Origin: an uncultured Bacteroidota bacterium | Lineage (GTDB): Bacteria > Bacteroidota > Bacteroidia > Bacteroidales > 4484-276 | Assembly: GCA_903944895.1 (NCBI GenBank) | Contig: CAJATL010000298.1 | Location: 1-52,743, forward strand | Direction: 5' to 3' | DNA: 52,743 nucleotides | In this document: positions 24,812-34,099 of the stretch, in pieces | How the letters are laid out: each line of letters starts with the position of its first letter | How positions within the stretch are numbered: the first letter of the stretch is position 1 | Notes under the pieces: generated by a model | Told to the model about the DNA's origin: nothing | What the model saw: only the letters and a program-made list of their open reading frames with translations | Database searches by the model: none | Made by a program: the position numbers and the translations under genes

Positions 24812-25996
24812 ATGCGCAAAATTTACTTCATTATTTTCGCCATTTTTCTGCTGCTCTGCTCCGAAATTCAGGCTTTTAATTTGTCAGATCAAGCCAAAAT
24901 TTCGCTTATTACCTGCGATCCGGGGCAGGAGTTGTATTCCATTTTTGGTCACACCGCCATCAGGGTTCATGATTCGGTAAACAAGGTTGACAAGATTTTT
25001 AATTATGGAACTTTCGACTTTTCGACACCAAATTTCTACTTTAAATTCTTGCTTGGAAATTTGAATTACGCGCTTACTGTGAACGATTTTCAGGATTTTT
25101 ATACCGAATATCAAACCGAAAACCGTACAATTTTTGAACAGGAAGTGTTGTTGCCGTGCGAATTATTTCAGCAAATTTATGACTCGTTAAATCAGAATGC
25201 TTTAACCAAAAACCGATATTATCGCTACGATTTTTTTCGTGACAACTGTTCCACACGAGCTTTTAATCTGCTGTTGGAATTCGCAGATCACAGGGAAATC
25301 AAAAAACAATTGAATGAAACCACAAAAATATCGTTCCGGCAAGCGTTAAAACCTTCACTTGCAGGCAGTCCGTGGCTTTCGACAGGAATCAATTTTTTGC
25401 TGGGGCCATTTGCCGATAAAAAAATGACGAAACTGCAAACGACCTTTTTACCTGAACCAGTCATGAAAGAAGTCGAAAATACAGGCCTGGCAAATGCTCC
25501 GATAGTACTTTTTCAGGGAATGAAGCAAGTAAAGAAAAACCAGGATTTCAGTTGGCCGATGATTATTTTCTGGCTTCTCGCCTTTTTACTGGTAGCCGAA
25601 GTTTTCTGGCTAAAAACTTCTCAAAAAACATCCAACCGGATTGACCTTGGTTTATTTACCACCGCTGGAATTTTTGGCCTATTGCTACTTTTTTTATGGA
25701 TCTACAGCCTTCATGTTTCGCTCCGTTTTAACCTAAATATTTTGTGGGCAAACCCTTTGCTTTTAGTCATGCTGTGGACGATTCCACGGGGCCACAAAAA
25801 AATCAGCCAGGTTATTCTTTTACTTTACGGACTTTTGATGTTTTTTTTAATGATAAACTGGAACAAAATGCCCCAGAAATTTCCTCTCGAAATGATGCCT
25901 GTAGTTACTTTATTGGCTTTCAGGGCTATCAGCAGGGTTTTTCAATTCAAGAAAAAATCCGAAAACCCGGAAGAAGAAATTGTCGATCAGGTTTGA
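24812..25996 (+). CDS. lnb: Lipoprotein N-acyltransferase of the Lnb type (former DUF4105)
   Basis: 394 residues. A signal peptide or first membrane helix (5-20, ending IQAFN) precedes a periplasmic domain with the family core: ITCDPGQELYSIFGHTAIRVHD (33-54; His47) and RYDFFRDNCSTRAFNLL (138-154; Cys146), suggesting a papain-like Cys/His pair. The C-terminal third (about 250-375) holds about four to five transmembrane helices. The family, formerly DUF4105, was identified in Bacteroides as Lnb, which adds the third acyl chain to the N-terminal cysteine of lipoproteins. Bacteroidota generally lack Lnt, so this fits. The catalytic assignment here rests on motif pattern only. A repeat-rich 241-nt gap precedes it. 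Confidence 0.75.
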   Translation: MRKIYFIIFAIFLLLCSEIQAFNLSDQAKISLITCDPGQELYSIFGHTAIRVHDSVNKVDKIFNYGTFDFSTPNFYFKFLLGNLNYALTVNDFQDFYTEYQTENRTIFEQEVLLPCELFQQIYDSLNQNALTKNRYYRYDFFRDNCSTRAFNLLLEFADHREIKKQLNETTKISFRQALKPSLAGSPWLSTGINFLLGPFADKKMTKLQTTFLPEPVMKEVENTGLANAPIVLFQGMKQVKKNQDFSWPMIIFWLLAFLLVAEVFWLKTSQKTSNRIDLGLFTTAGIFGLLLLFLWIYSLHVSLRFNLNILWANPLLLVMLWTIPRGHKKISQVILLLYGLLMFFLMINWNKMPQKFPLEMMPVVTLLAFRAISRVFQFKKKSENPEEEIVDQV

Positions 25997-26011
25997 AAAT
26001 GAATTTTATTT

Positions 26012-26043
26012 TTTGGCATATTTCAACTATCCAACTATCTTTG
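26012..26043 (+). promoter_or_regulatory. Consensus Bacteroidota promoter of the CotH/T9SS gene
   Basis: TTTG at 26012-26015, 20-nt spacer, TATCTTTG at 26036-26043. Both boxes and spacing match the Bacteroidota housekeeping consensus. The start codon is at 26096, giving a leader of about 45 nt. Confidence 0.75.
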
Positions 26044-26095
26044 TTTCACTGAATTTCTGCTTATTACAAATTTATCTTATTCAATTTTTAAAGCT

Positions 26096-29086
26096 ATGAA
26101 AAACTTTTACTCTGCGCGTCTGATAGCCTTCTTGTTCACATTTTTAACTTTCTCATTCGGCTCATCCGGGCAGGTTGTTATTAATGAGTATTCGGTTTCA
26201 AATATTTCCTACATGCTTGATAATTATGGAAGTAACGAAGACTGGATTGAGTTGTACAATGCCGGACCTACAACAGCATCACTTGCTGGTTTCTCGTTAA
26301 GCGATAAGATTTCGGAACCATTAAAATGGCAGTTTCCTGCAGGAGTGAGTCTTGCAGCGGGAGGATTTATTAAAGTTTGGGCTTCAGGGCGTAACGAAGT
26401 TTCTGGTGGTCACTATCATACCAATTTTAAGTTATCACAAACCAAAGATGAGCCTGAAACAATCATCTTTTCCAATCCTTTTGGCGCTATTCTCGACCAG
26501 GTTGAACTCGAAATCACACAGAAAAATCATTCGAGGGGCCGTACAGTTAACGGTGGTGTTAACTGGGCGATTTTCACAAATCCAACTGCCGGATCATCAA
26601 ATATTAGTGCAACAGCTTATCCTTCTTACAGCGCAAAACCGCAGATGAGCCTAGCGGCAGGCTTTTATGCTGAGCCAATCACCCTCGAAATTACCACCAA
26701 TGAACCCATTTCTCAAATTCACTACACCATCGATGGGAGCGAGCCAACAAGTTCATCGCCGGTTTATAGTTTTCCACTTACTATCTCACAAACTACTATT
26801 GTGAATGCCCGTTCGATAAGCAGCGATCCATCAGTTTTGCCCGGATTAATCGAATTTAACACCTATTTTATAAATGATGCACACACAACAGCCATCATAT
26901 CAGCATCAGCGGCTCAACTCGACGATCTTTTAAATGGAAATCAATCACTCCGACCATTTGGTACTTTTGAATATTTTAACAAGTTTGGCGAAAGAACAAC
27001 AATCGGTTATGGCGAATTTAATGAACACGGCCAGGATTCGTGGGTTCATCCCCAAAGAAGTATCGACTATATTTCGAGAGATGAATGCGGATATAATTAT
27101 GCCATCAGGGATACGATAATTTCATTGACAAAAAGAGATGAATTCCAGCGGATTATCCTGCGCGCAGCCGGCGATGACAATTATCCCGGAATTGATACAG
27201 CCGCACTTTTGAGGGACATATTTGTCCAGAATACTGCATGTAAAGCAGGAATGAAATTAGATGTAAGAAAAGGACAAAAAGGACTTTTGTATGTAAACGG
27301 TATTTATTGGGGTGTTTATGGCTATCGCGAAAAAGTAAATGATCACGATTTTACGCAGTTTTATTACAACCAGGGTAAGTATGATATTTACTATCTGATG
27401 CTTTGGGGCGGAAGTTGGGCTGAGTATGGGGGCCAGGCAGCCTGGAATGATTGGAATACGCTACATGATTTTGCCAAATTTAACGACATGAGCGTTCAGG
27501 AGAATTTTGAATATGTTAAAGAAAGATTGGACTATACCAGCCTTATCGACTACATCCTGATCAATTCATTTGTTGTTTGCTCGGACTGGATTAACTGGAA
27601 TGTTGGCTGGTGGCGCGGAACCAATCCTGAAGGCGGGCATCAGAAATGGGGTTACGTACTTTGGGACGAAGATGCAACTTTTAATCATTACATCAATTAT
27701 ACCGGAGTTCCTGGCACATTACCAACTGTTTCACCATGCTTTCCTGAAGGATTGACAAATGATCCGGAACAACATATTGTTTTACTTAACAAACTCAGGA
27801 ATAATGCCGAGTTTAACCAATATTATATTTCGAGATACATCGACCTTTACAATACGGCTTTTCGTCCTGAACGGATGGTTGGTTATCTTGATACTATTGC
27901 AGGTTTAATGGAGCCGGAAATGCCGCGTCATATCCAGCGCTGGGGTGGGAATATGCAGGAATGGCAGAATAATGTTCACAAAATCAGGAACTTTGTTACA
28001 ACACGATGGAATTATCTGCCAACAGGCCTCAAAGATTGTTATGATCTGAATGGACCTTACGAATTTTCGTTAAATGTGGAGCCTTCCGGAATGGGGAAAA
28101 TTCAACTGAATTCTCTTGAATTATCTGCATTTCCCTGGCAGGGCAGCTATTTTGGAGGTGTTGATACCAAATTGACAGCAATTCCTGCCGATATTAATTA
28201 TGAATTCGATTATTGGGAAGTTACAAATAATGCAGTCTCGCCGAATCTGACTTCATCTGAAATTACAATGAATCTTACTACCTGGGATAATGTTGTGGCA
28301 CATTTTAAACCTAAAGCTTACTCTGATTCGTTGGTTATCAATGAAATAATGTACAATCCTGCCGATGATTTTAATACTGACGACTGGGTGGAATTTTACA
28401 ATCCGATGCAAAACGATCTGGATATTTCAAATTGGGTTTTCAAAGACGAAGATGACGAACATGTTTTTACTTTTCCTGAAGGTACGATAATTCCAACTGC
28501 CGGCTATCTGGTGCTTTGCAAGGATTCCGAATTATTTTCAGGATTGTTTCCTGAGGTAACAAATTTTGTTGGGGATATGAGTTTTGGCCTTAGTGGTAGC
28601 GGAGAATTAATCAGACTTTATGATGAAACAGGTGCCTTGGTTGACACCGTTTATTATCTCGACGATGAACCATGGCCAAATGAACCTGATGGGGAAGGTC
28701 CTACACTGGAATTAGTAGCACCTCATTTAGACAATGCACTTGCACAAAACTGGATGGCTTCGCCATTACACGGGACTCCCGGAGCAATGAACAGCATGAT
28801 GGTTGGCATACAACAAAATGAGGCAAAGCTAAAATCAGCCTTGAAGTTGATGATTTATCCAAATCCTGTAACCAACAATGCAATGATTAGTTTAAGTTCA
28901 AGGGAGCAGGTTTCTCAGGGGCAACTTCAGATATTCGATATGTTTGGCTCTAAAGTTATGGAAATTAACGATTTAAATACAAACTCGATCAATATTGACT
29001 GCAAAAACCTGTCTTCCGGAGTATATTCCTTAAGATTGAATTTTAACACCGATCAATCTATCCGGGGGAAAATGGTTGTCAGATAG
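26096..29086 (+). CDS. CotH kinase-family protein with lamin-tail domains and T9SS sorting domain
   Basis: 996 residues. Order: signal peptide (to about 25); lamin-tail-like domain at about 27-140 (INEYSVSN, EDWIELYNAG); a chitobiase C-terminal-like beta domain at about 180-255 (IHYTIDGSEPTSSSPVY); a CotH kinase domain at about 270-640 with WGYVLWDEDATFNHY near 515-530 (metal-binding DxD analog); a second lamin-tail domain at about 745-860 (INEIMYNPADDFNTDDWVEFYNP); and a C-terminal T9SS type A domain at about 920-996 (IYPNPVTN, GKMVV). It should be secreted through type IX secretion and stay at the cell surface. The kinase fold suggests phosphorylation of a surface protein or sugar; the substrate is unknown. 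Overlaps convergent truC by 8 nt. Confidence 0.87.
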   Translation: MKNFYSARLIAFLFTFLTFSFGSSGQVVINEYSVSNISYMLDNYGSNEDWIELYNAGPTTASLAGFSLSDKISEPLKWQFPAGVSLAAGGFIKVWASGRNEVSGGHYHTNFKLSQTKDEPETIIFSNPFGAILDQVELEITQKNHSRGRTVNGGVNWAIFTNPTAGSSNISATAYPSYSAKPQMSLAAGFYAEPITLEITTNEPISQIHYTIDGSEPTSSSPVYSFPLTISQTTIVNARSISSDPSVLPGLIEFNTYFINDAHTTAIISASAAQLDDLLNGNQSLRPFGTFEYFNKFGERTTIGYGEFNEHGQDSWVHPQRSIDYISRDECGYNYAIRDTIISLTKRDEFQRIILRAAGDDNYPGIDTAALLRDIFVQNTACKAGMKLDVRKGQKGLLYVNGIYWGVYGYREKVNDHDFTQFYYNQGKYDIYYLMLWGGSWAEYGGQAAWNDWNTLHDFAKFNDMSVQENFEYVKERLDYTSLIDYILINSFVVCSDWINWNVGWWRGTNPEGGHQKWGYVLWDEDATFNHYINYTGVPGTLPTVSPCFPEGLTNDPEQHIVLLNKLRNNAEFNQYYISRYIDLYNTAFRPERMVGYLDTIAGLMEPEMPRHIQRWGGNMQEWQNNVHKIRNFVTTRWNYLPTGLKDCYDLNGPYEFSLNVEPSGMGKIQLNSLELSAFPWQGSYFGGVDTKLTAIPADINYEFDYWEVTNNAVSPNLTSSEITMNLTTWDNVVAHFKPKAYSDSLVINEIMYNPADDFNTDDWVEFYNPMQNDLDISNWVFKDEDDEHVFTFPEGTIIPTAGYLVLCKDSELFSGLFPEVTNFVGDMSFGLSGSGELIRLYDETGALVDTVYYLDDEPWPNEPDGEGPTLELVAPHLDNALAQNWMASPLHGTPGAMNSMMVGIQQNEAKLKSALKLMIYPNPVTNNAMISLSSREQVSQGQLQIFDMFGSKVMEINDLNTNSINIDCKNLSSGVYSLRLNFNTDQSIRGKMVVR

Positions 29087-29786
29087 TTTCACCTTGACCA
29101 GTGTTTAATTTCAGGAAGTTTGCCGTACGATTAAATTCATCATTTAATGATGCGTTAATGGTAATTTCAAGATTTGAAGCGGGGTGAAAAAATCTTATTT
29201 CAGATGCATGTAAAAGCATGGTCGTCATGTTCCAGTTATCTTTAAAAAGCTTATTTTGTTTATTGCAACCATGCGGCCGGTCGCCGATTATGGGATGCAA
29301 AATATGTGCGAAATGCTTCCTGATTTGATGCATCCTGCCGGTTTGAGGTGTAATTTCAACCATTGAATATCGTGAAGTTTGTTGTTTTCCAAAAGGAATT
29401 TCCAGCTCACTCCTGGAAAGCGTATGATAGTTGGTTGTTGCAGATTGAGAAGTTCCATTTTCCTTTACCAAAGGATAATCAATCATTCCGGAATCATCCG
29501 TAAATCCGCGAACGATTGCCAGATACACCTTTTTTATTTTATTTTCGGCAAACTGTTTTTGCATTTGTGTGTTTGATTCGGCACTTAAGGTAAAAATCAA
29601 AACGCCACTGGTTTTACGATCTAATCGGTGTGCCGGAGTTACTTGTTTTCCAATCTGGTCGCGTAAAATCTGTAATGCAAATTCATCTGCATCCCGTGCA
29701 AGCGATGTCCTGTGCACCAATAAACCATTGGGTTTATTAATTGCAATAATTTGTTCGTCCTGATAAAGAATTTCGAGTTCGGTCAT
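29079..29786 (-). CDS. truC: tRNA pseudouridine synthase TruC-like
   Basis: 235 residues. The RluA-family catalytic motif HRLDRKTSG is at 53-61 with catalytic Asp56. Other features are EILYQDEQIIAINKPNGLLVHR at the N-terminus, the RluA block QTGRMHQIRKH, and the characteristic GDRPHGCNKQNK near the C-terminal third, which matches TruC rather than RluA or RluC. It lacks an S4 domain. TruC isomerises uridine 65 of some tRNAs in Gammaproteobacteria; the tRNA target in Bacteroidota is inferred. Its 3' end overlaps the convergent CotH gene by 8 nt. Confidence 0.88.
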   Translation of the reverse strand: MTELEILYQDEQIIAINKPNGLLVHRTSLARDADEFALQILRDQIGKQVTPAHRLDRKTSGVLIFTLSAESNTQMQKQFAENKIKKVYLAIVRGFTDDSGMIDYPLVKENGTSQSATTNYHTLSRSELEIPFGKQQTSRYSMVEITPQTGRMHQIRKHFAHILHPIIGDRPHGCNKQNKLFKDNWNMTTMLLHASEIRFFHPASNLEITINASLNDEFNRTANFLKLNTGQGETI

Positions 29787-29901
29787 TTGCTATGATAAAT
29801 TTGCAAAGGTGATCGTAATAATCGGATTTAGCCGAATTTGATGTCATTTTTTCTATTCAATGAATGTCCTATAATTAATATTATGTTAAATAGCTTTTTA
29901 G

Positions 29902-29930
29902 AAAAAAGAAGGGAAACATCCCCTCCTTTT
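29902..29930 (-). terminator. Intrinsic terminator of the TPR gene
   Basis: On the minus strand AAGGAGGGGA, loop TGT, TTCCCTTCTT forms a stem with wobble pairs and is followed by six T residues. It lies 12 nt beyond the TPR stop codon. Confidence 0.65.
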
Positions 29931-29941
29931 GATTTCTTAAA

Positions 29942-31081
29942 TTATTTATCTATCTTTTCGTTGATGCTCTTCAATTTATCTACCATGCTTAAGCGTGTGT
30001 AAATATCTTTGAGTGTGCGCATGGTGTATTGATCGTTAGGTTGCAGTTCATCAGCACGTTCCAGATAAGGTAATGATTTAACAAGTAAAGCATCGGCATC
30101 TGCCTTCAACGCTACATATTGTTTTTCTTCATTAAGCGGCAGTGCATTTGCTTTATCCATTATTTCGATAGCTTTGTTAACATAGAGAGCTCCTAAATTG
30201 TAGTTGGCATCAAAATAATCAACTTTCAGGCTAATTGCTTGCAAATAAGCTTTTTCAGCTTCTTCAAAATTTCCCATCTGATCATAATTTGTACCTACCG
30301 CAAAGAAAATCGTTGGATTCTTATCATCCTGAGTAAGCGCCAATTTTAATAATTCCAAAGCTTTGTCCTTTTCGCCAACAGCAAGGTAAATATTTGTTTC
30401 ACCGATGATAAGATTGAAATTTTCCGGATACTTTTTACGACCCATTTGCAGATAACTTAACGCCGTTGCTGTGTCACCTTCAGCTTTCAAAATTTCGCTT
30501 AATGATGAATAAATTGCCGGTTGATTATAATTCCATTCGATGAGCTGAATGTATTTTGTTTTTGCATCTTTAGGTGCTCCTGAAAGTTCGGCACATAATG
30601 CAGCATTGAATGTAGCAAGGCTGTCAATTTTACCAATCGAACTGTTGATTCCTGCAGATTTATCAAAAGATTTAACGGCCTCGGCATATTTTTCTTCATT
30701 GTATTTATTTACACCCTTATTATAAAACTGTTCAGCACAAACCAGAATCCGGTCATTAATATCGTTAGTATATTCTTTGTCGGCGTCCAATTTAAGCGCT
30801 TTTTGATATCCGTCATAAGCTTTTTCAAGAGCATCCGGATCAAGTGCTTTGTACTTTTCGTCCTCGGTGAGTTGGATTGACAGGTAAATATTGCCGTAAT
30901 AGTACCAGGTCTTTGGCTCTTCCATGGTTTTAGGATTAAGAATCGCCTTATCGATAGCTTCCTTGGCTTTATCCAATTTTCCGTATTTAAGATAATTGAA
31001 AGCACTAACAACCACCGAACTTTGCGCATTGGCAACGATCACAGACATCACCATTAAAACTGAAAATGCAATTTTTCTCAT
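29942..31081 (-). CDS. Secreted TPR-repeat protein
   Basis: 379 residues with a signal peptide (1-20, ending VANAQ). The rest is helical tetratricopeptide repeats; the clearest run is at about 200-275, for example NPTIFFAVGTNYDQMGNFEEAEKAYLQAI and YDANYNLGALYVNKAIEIMD. A YDGYQKALKLDADKEY motif lies near 90-105. TPRs mediate protein contacts, here probably in the periplasm. There is no catalytic domain and no function can be stated. It follows gyrA at 144 nt on the same strand but has its own promoter box at 31154-31161. Confidence 0.85.
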   Translation of the reverse strand: MRKIAFSVLMVMSVIVANAQSSVVVSAFNYLKYGKLDKAKEAIDKAILNPKTMEEPKTWYYYGNIYLSIQLTEDEKYKALDPDALEKAYDGYQKALKLDADKEYTNDINDRILVCAEQFYNKGVNKYNEEKYAEAVKSFDKSAGINSSIGKIDSLATFNAALCAELSGAPKDAKTKYIQLIEWNYNQPAIYSSLSEILKAEGDTATALSYLQMGRKKYPENFNLIIGETNIYLAVGEKDKALELLKLALTQDDKNPTIFFAVGTNYDQMGNFEEAEKAYLQAISLKVDYFDANYNLGALYVNKAIEIMDKANALPLNEEKQYVALKADADALLVKSLPYLERADELQPNDQYTMRTLKDIYTRLSMVDKLKSINEKIDK

Positions 31082-31153
31082 TTTTCTATTTTTTAATATT
31101 TATTTAATTTTGTTTACAATTGCTATACCAAAAAACATTTTTCGTAACCGCTG

Positions 31154-31161
31154 CAAATGTA
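31154..31161 (-). promoter_or_regulatory. -7 box of the TPR gene
   Basis: On the minus strand TACATTTG matches the TAnnTTTG consensus, about 75 nt before the TPR start at 31081. The expected -33 position holds only a T-rich stretch. It separates the TPR gene from gyrA. Confidence 0.55.
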
Positions 31162-31225
31162 TTAAATTGAAATAATCTATAAAAACTTTTTCTACTTTTT
31201 CGCTAAATTCCATGAATTCATCAGA

Positions 31226-33763
31226 TTACTCATTGCCAGGTTCGTTGATACTGTCATCCTCAGTAAAATCAACATTTTCATCTTGAATATCACTGATTTC
31301 CTCTTCGACTTCAACTTCAACTTCAACTTTAGCAACTGCTGCAATGGAATCTTCACCGCGTAAAGTTATCAGACGTACACCCTGCGTTGCGCGACCCATC
31401 ACTCTTAATCCTGAAACTGCAAGCCGGATGGTCAATCCCGATTTATTGATAATCATCAGGTCGTCGTTGTCCATTACATTTTTTATAGCTATCAACTCTC
31501 CGGTTTTTTCGGTTATATTCAGTGTTTTTACACCTTTTCCTCCACGGTTTGTTACACGATAATCATCTAATTTTGAGCGTTTACCGTATCCGTTTTCTGA
31601 TACAACAAGCACATCATAATCAGGATTTTCGAGGCAAATCATCCCAATAACTTCATCTTTATCGTGCGAGAGCGTAATTCCCCTGACTCCCGAGGCATTG
31701 CGACCCATCGGGCGAACTCTGGTTTCGTTAAAACGAATGGCCCTGCCTGAACGTAAAGCCATAATCATTTCACTTTCGCCATTTGTCAGACGTGCTTCAA
31801 GCAACATATCTCCTTCTCTGATATTTATTGCGTTTATGCCATTCTGACGAGGACGGGAATAGGCTTCCAATGATGTTTTTTTGATTATTCCTTTACTTGT
31901 GGCAAGTATAATAAAGTTATTGTTGATGTAGTCATCATCTTTCAGATCTTTGGTGTTGATGAATGCCCTCACCTTATCATCAGGCTCAATGTTAATAAGG
32001 TTTTGAATAGCTCTGCCTTTTGAAGCTTTAGTGCCTTCGGGAATTTCAAAAACTCTTAGCCAGAAGCACTTCCCTTTTTCGGTGAAGAACAACATATAAT
32101 TATGGTTGGAAGCTATAAACAAGTATTCAAGGAAATCTTCATCCCTTGTAGTTGTTCCTTTGGCTCCTCTCCCACCCCGGTTCTGAACATGGTACTCGGT
32201 TAAGGGTGTGCGTTTTATATAGCCCATGTGCGAAATTGTAACAACAACATCTTCATCCGCTATGGTATCCTCAATTCTGAAATCGCTTGCTGAATATTCA
32301 ATTTTTGTCATTCGTTCATCATAGAATTTCTCCCGAATGGTGCGGAGTTCTTCCTTGATGATTTCCATCCTCATTGTCTCATTCTGCAAAATTTCCTTGA
32401 AATATTCAATTCTTTTCATCAATTCTTCGTAATCTGCCCTGATTTTATCGCGTTCCAGGCCTGTGAGCCGCTGCAAACGCATCTCCAGGATTGCTTTACT
32501 CTGAATCTCGCTCAAATTAAAACTTTGCATCAATCCTTCTTTTGCTTCATCAGGAGTAAGCGAACGGCGGATGAGGGCAATAACTTCATCAAGATGGTCG
32601 AGGGCGATGAGTAAACCTTCTAAAATATGTGCCCTTTTGAGTGCCTCTCTTAAATCGTATTCAGTGCGTCTGATAACGACTTTATGACGATGCTCAACAA
32701 AATGCCTGATGATATCTTTCAGGTTAAGTTGCATCGGCCGTCCATGGACAAGCGCAATGTTATTAACGCTGAAAGAAGTTTGCAGAGCTGTGTATTGATA
32801 AAGCTTGTTAAGAACAACGTTTGTAATCGCATCTTTTTTAAGATCATAAACGATCCTGATTCCATTTCTGTCGGATTCATCCCTGATGTCAACAATTCCT
32901 TCTATTTTTTTATCATTTACCAAATCAGCAGTTTTTTTTATCATTTCTGCTTTATTGACCTGATAAGGAATAGACGTTACAATGATGTGTTCTCTTCCTG
33001 ATGGTGATATTTCGATGGTTGATTCACCGCGCATGACAATTCTTCCACGGCCGGTTTCAAATGCTTCTTTAACACCTTCATAACCATAAATTATTCCACC
33101 TGTCGGAAAGTCAGGGGCTTTGATGTATTGCATTAATTCCTCAATCGTAATATCATGATTTTCGATGTAGGCAATTGTCCCGTCAATAACTTCGGTAAGA
33201 TTGTGTGGCGGCATATTAGTAGCCATTCCGACAGCAATACCTGATGCGCCATTGATTAAAAGATTGGGGATTTTGGCTGGTAAAACGGTAGGTTCTTCTA
33301 AGGAATCATCAAAATTTAGTTGAAAATCAACGGTATCCTTGTTAATATCTTCGAGCATTTCCTCAGCAATTTTGCGGAGTCTTGCTTCGGTGTATCGCAT
33401 GGCTGCCGGACTGTCATTGTCAATTGAGCCAAAGTTTCCCTGTCCGTCAACTAATGGATATCTCAACGACCAAGGCTGAGCCATTCTAACCATAGCATCA
33501 TAAACAGAAGTATCGCCATGGGGATGATATTTACCGAGCACCTCCCCTACTATTCTGGCAGATTTTTTATACGGACGGTTGGAGAGTACGCCCAAATCCA
33601 ACATTCCAAATAAAATTCTGCGATGTACCGGTTTTAGTCCATCCCTGACATCTGGTAAAGCCCTCGAAACAATAACCGACATTGAATAATCAATGTATGC
33701 CGATTTCATTTGGTTTTCGATATTGACTTTAACTATTTTTTCGCCTTCCTGCATGTTATCCAT
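31226..33763 (-). CDS. gyrA: DNA gyrase subunit A
   Basis: 845 residues. The N-terminal breakage-reunion domain has [26 protein letters not shown] and the catalytic Tyr124 in [10 protein letters not shown]. The quinolone region reads [17 protein letters not shown], with Thr85 where E. coli has Ser83 and Asp89 at the Asp87 equivalent. The C-terminal beta-pinwheel begins near residue 500 with the GyrA-box-like [10 protein letters not shown], and the protein ends with an acidic tail. The pinwheel and GyrA box separate it from ParC. With GyrB it introduces negative supercoils in an ATP-dependent reaction. It is divergent from clpC and appears monocistronic. Confidence 0.96.
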   Translation of the reverse strand: MDNMQEGEKIVKVNIENQMKSAYIDYSMSVIVSRALPDVRDGLKPVHRRILFGMLDLGVLSNRPYKKSARIVGEVLGKYHPHGDTSVYDAMVRMAQPWSLRYPLVDGQGNFGSIDNDSPAAMRYTEARLRKIAEEMLEDINKDTVDFQLNFDDSLEEPTVLPAKIPNLLINGASGIAVGMATNMPPHNLTEVIDGTIAYIENHDITIEELMQYIKAPDFPTGGIIYGYEGVKEAFETGRGRIVMRGESTIEISPSGREHIIVTSIPYQVNKAEMIKKTADLVNDKKIEGIVDIRDESDRNGIRIVYDLKKDAITNVVLNKLYQYTALQTSFSVNNIALVHGRPMQLNLKDIIRHFVEHRHKVVIRRTEYDLREALKRAHILEGLLIALDHLDEVIALIRRSLTPDEAKEGLMQSFNLSEIQSKAILEMRLQRLTGLERDKIRADYEELMKRIEYFKEILQNETMRMEIIKEELRTIREKFYDERMTKIEYSASDFRIEDTIADEDVVVTISHMGYIKRTPLTEYHVQNRGGRGAKGTTTRDEDFLEYLFIASNHNYMLFFTEKGKCFWLRVFEIPEGTKASKGRAIQNLINIEPDDKVRAFINTKDLKDDDYINNNFIILATSKGIIKKTSLEAYSRPRQNGINAINIREGDMLLEARLTNGESEMIMALRSGRAIRFNETRVRPMGRNASGVRGITLSHDKDEVIGMICLENPDYDVLVVSENGYGKRSKLDDYRVTNRGGKGVKTLNITEKTGELIAIKNVMDNDDLMIINKSGLTIRLAVSGLRVMGRATQGVRLITLRGEDSIAAVAKVEVEVEVEEEISDIQDENVDFTEDDSINEPGNE

Positions 33764-34099
33764 CTGCTAACTTATTCAATTTTAATTATTTACAAAATGA
33801 ATTTTTAAAAAACAAAAGTACAAATATTATCTTTACCACAGCTTGTAAAAATCATTAATTAACTAACATATAAATGTTGATAAAATGGAGGTTTGATGTG
33901 ATTGACCATGATTTTTCAGATTAATTTTGCAACTGAACAATGATTAAGATTTCTTGTTAATTTCGATGCGTAAAATGCCGGGAAAAACAGATTTTTAATT
34001 AATTTTTAAAGACTGGTGCTAAATGCAAGGTTTTAAACTAAATAAATTGTTGGAACGTTATTTGATCACCGCAAAACTGATACTAACAACTCAAAAATA
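33764..34099. other. Divergent intergenic region, gyrA/clpC
   Basis: 336 nt between divergent gyrA and clpC. A minus-strand -7 box TACTTTTG is at 33820-33813, about 50 nt before gyrA. A short inverted motif AACAT/ATGTT lies near 33862-33875. I see no convincing promoter box or CtsR/CIRCE-like heat-shock operator for clpC. No open reading frame or RNA is apparent. Confidence 0.5.
33813..33820 (-). promoter_or_regulatory. -7 box of gyrA
   Basis: Minus-strand TACTTTTG fits TAnnTTTG and lies 50 nt upstream of the gyrA ATG. The -33 element is not clear. Confidence 0.5.

Noticed and set aside
33764..34099. Heat-shock operator (CtsR/CIRCE) upstream of clpC
   Set aside because: No tandem heptad or long inverted repeat of that kind was found.
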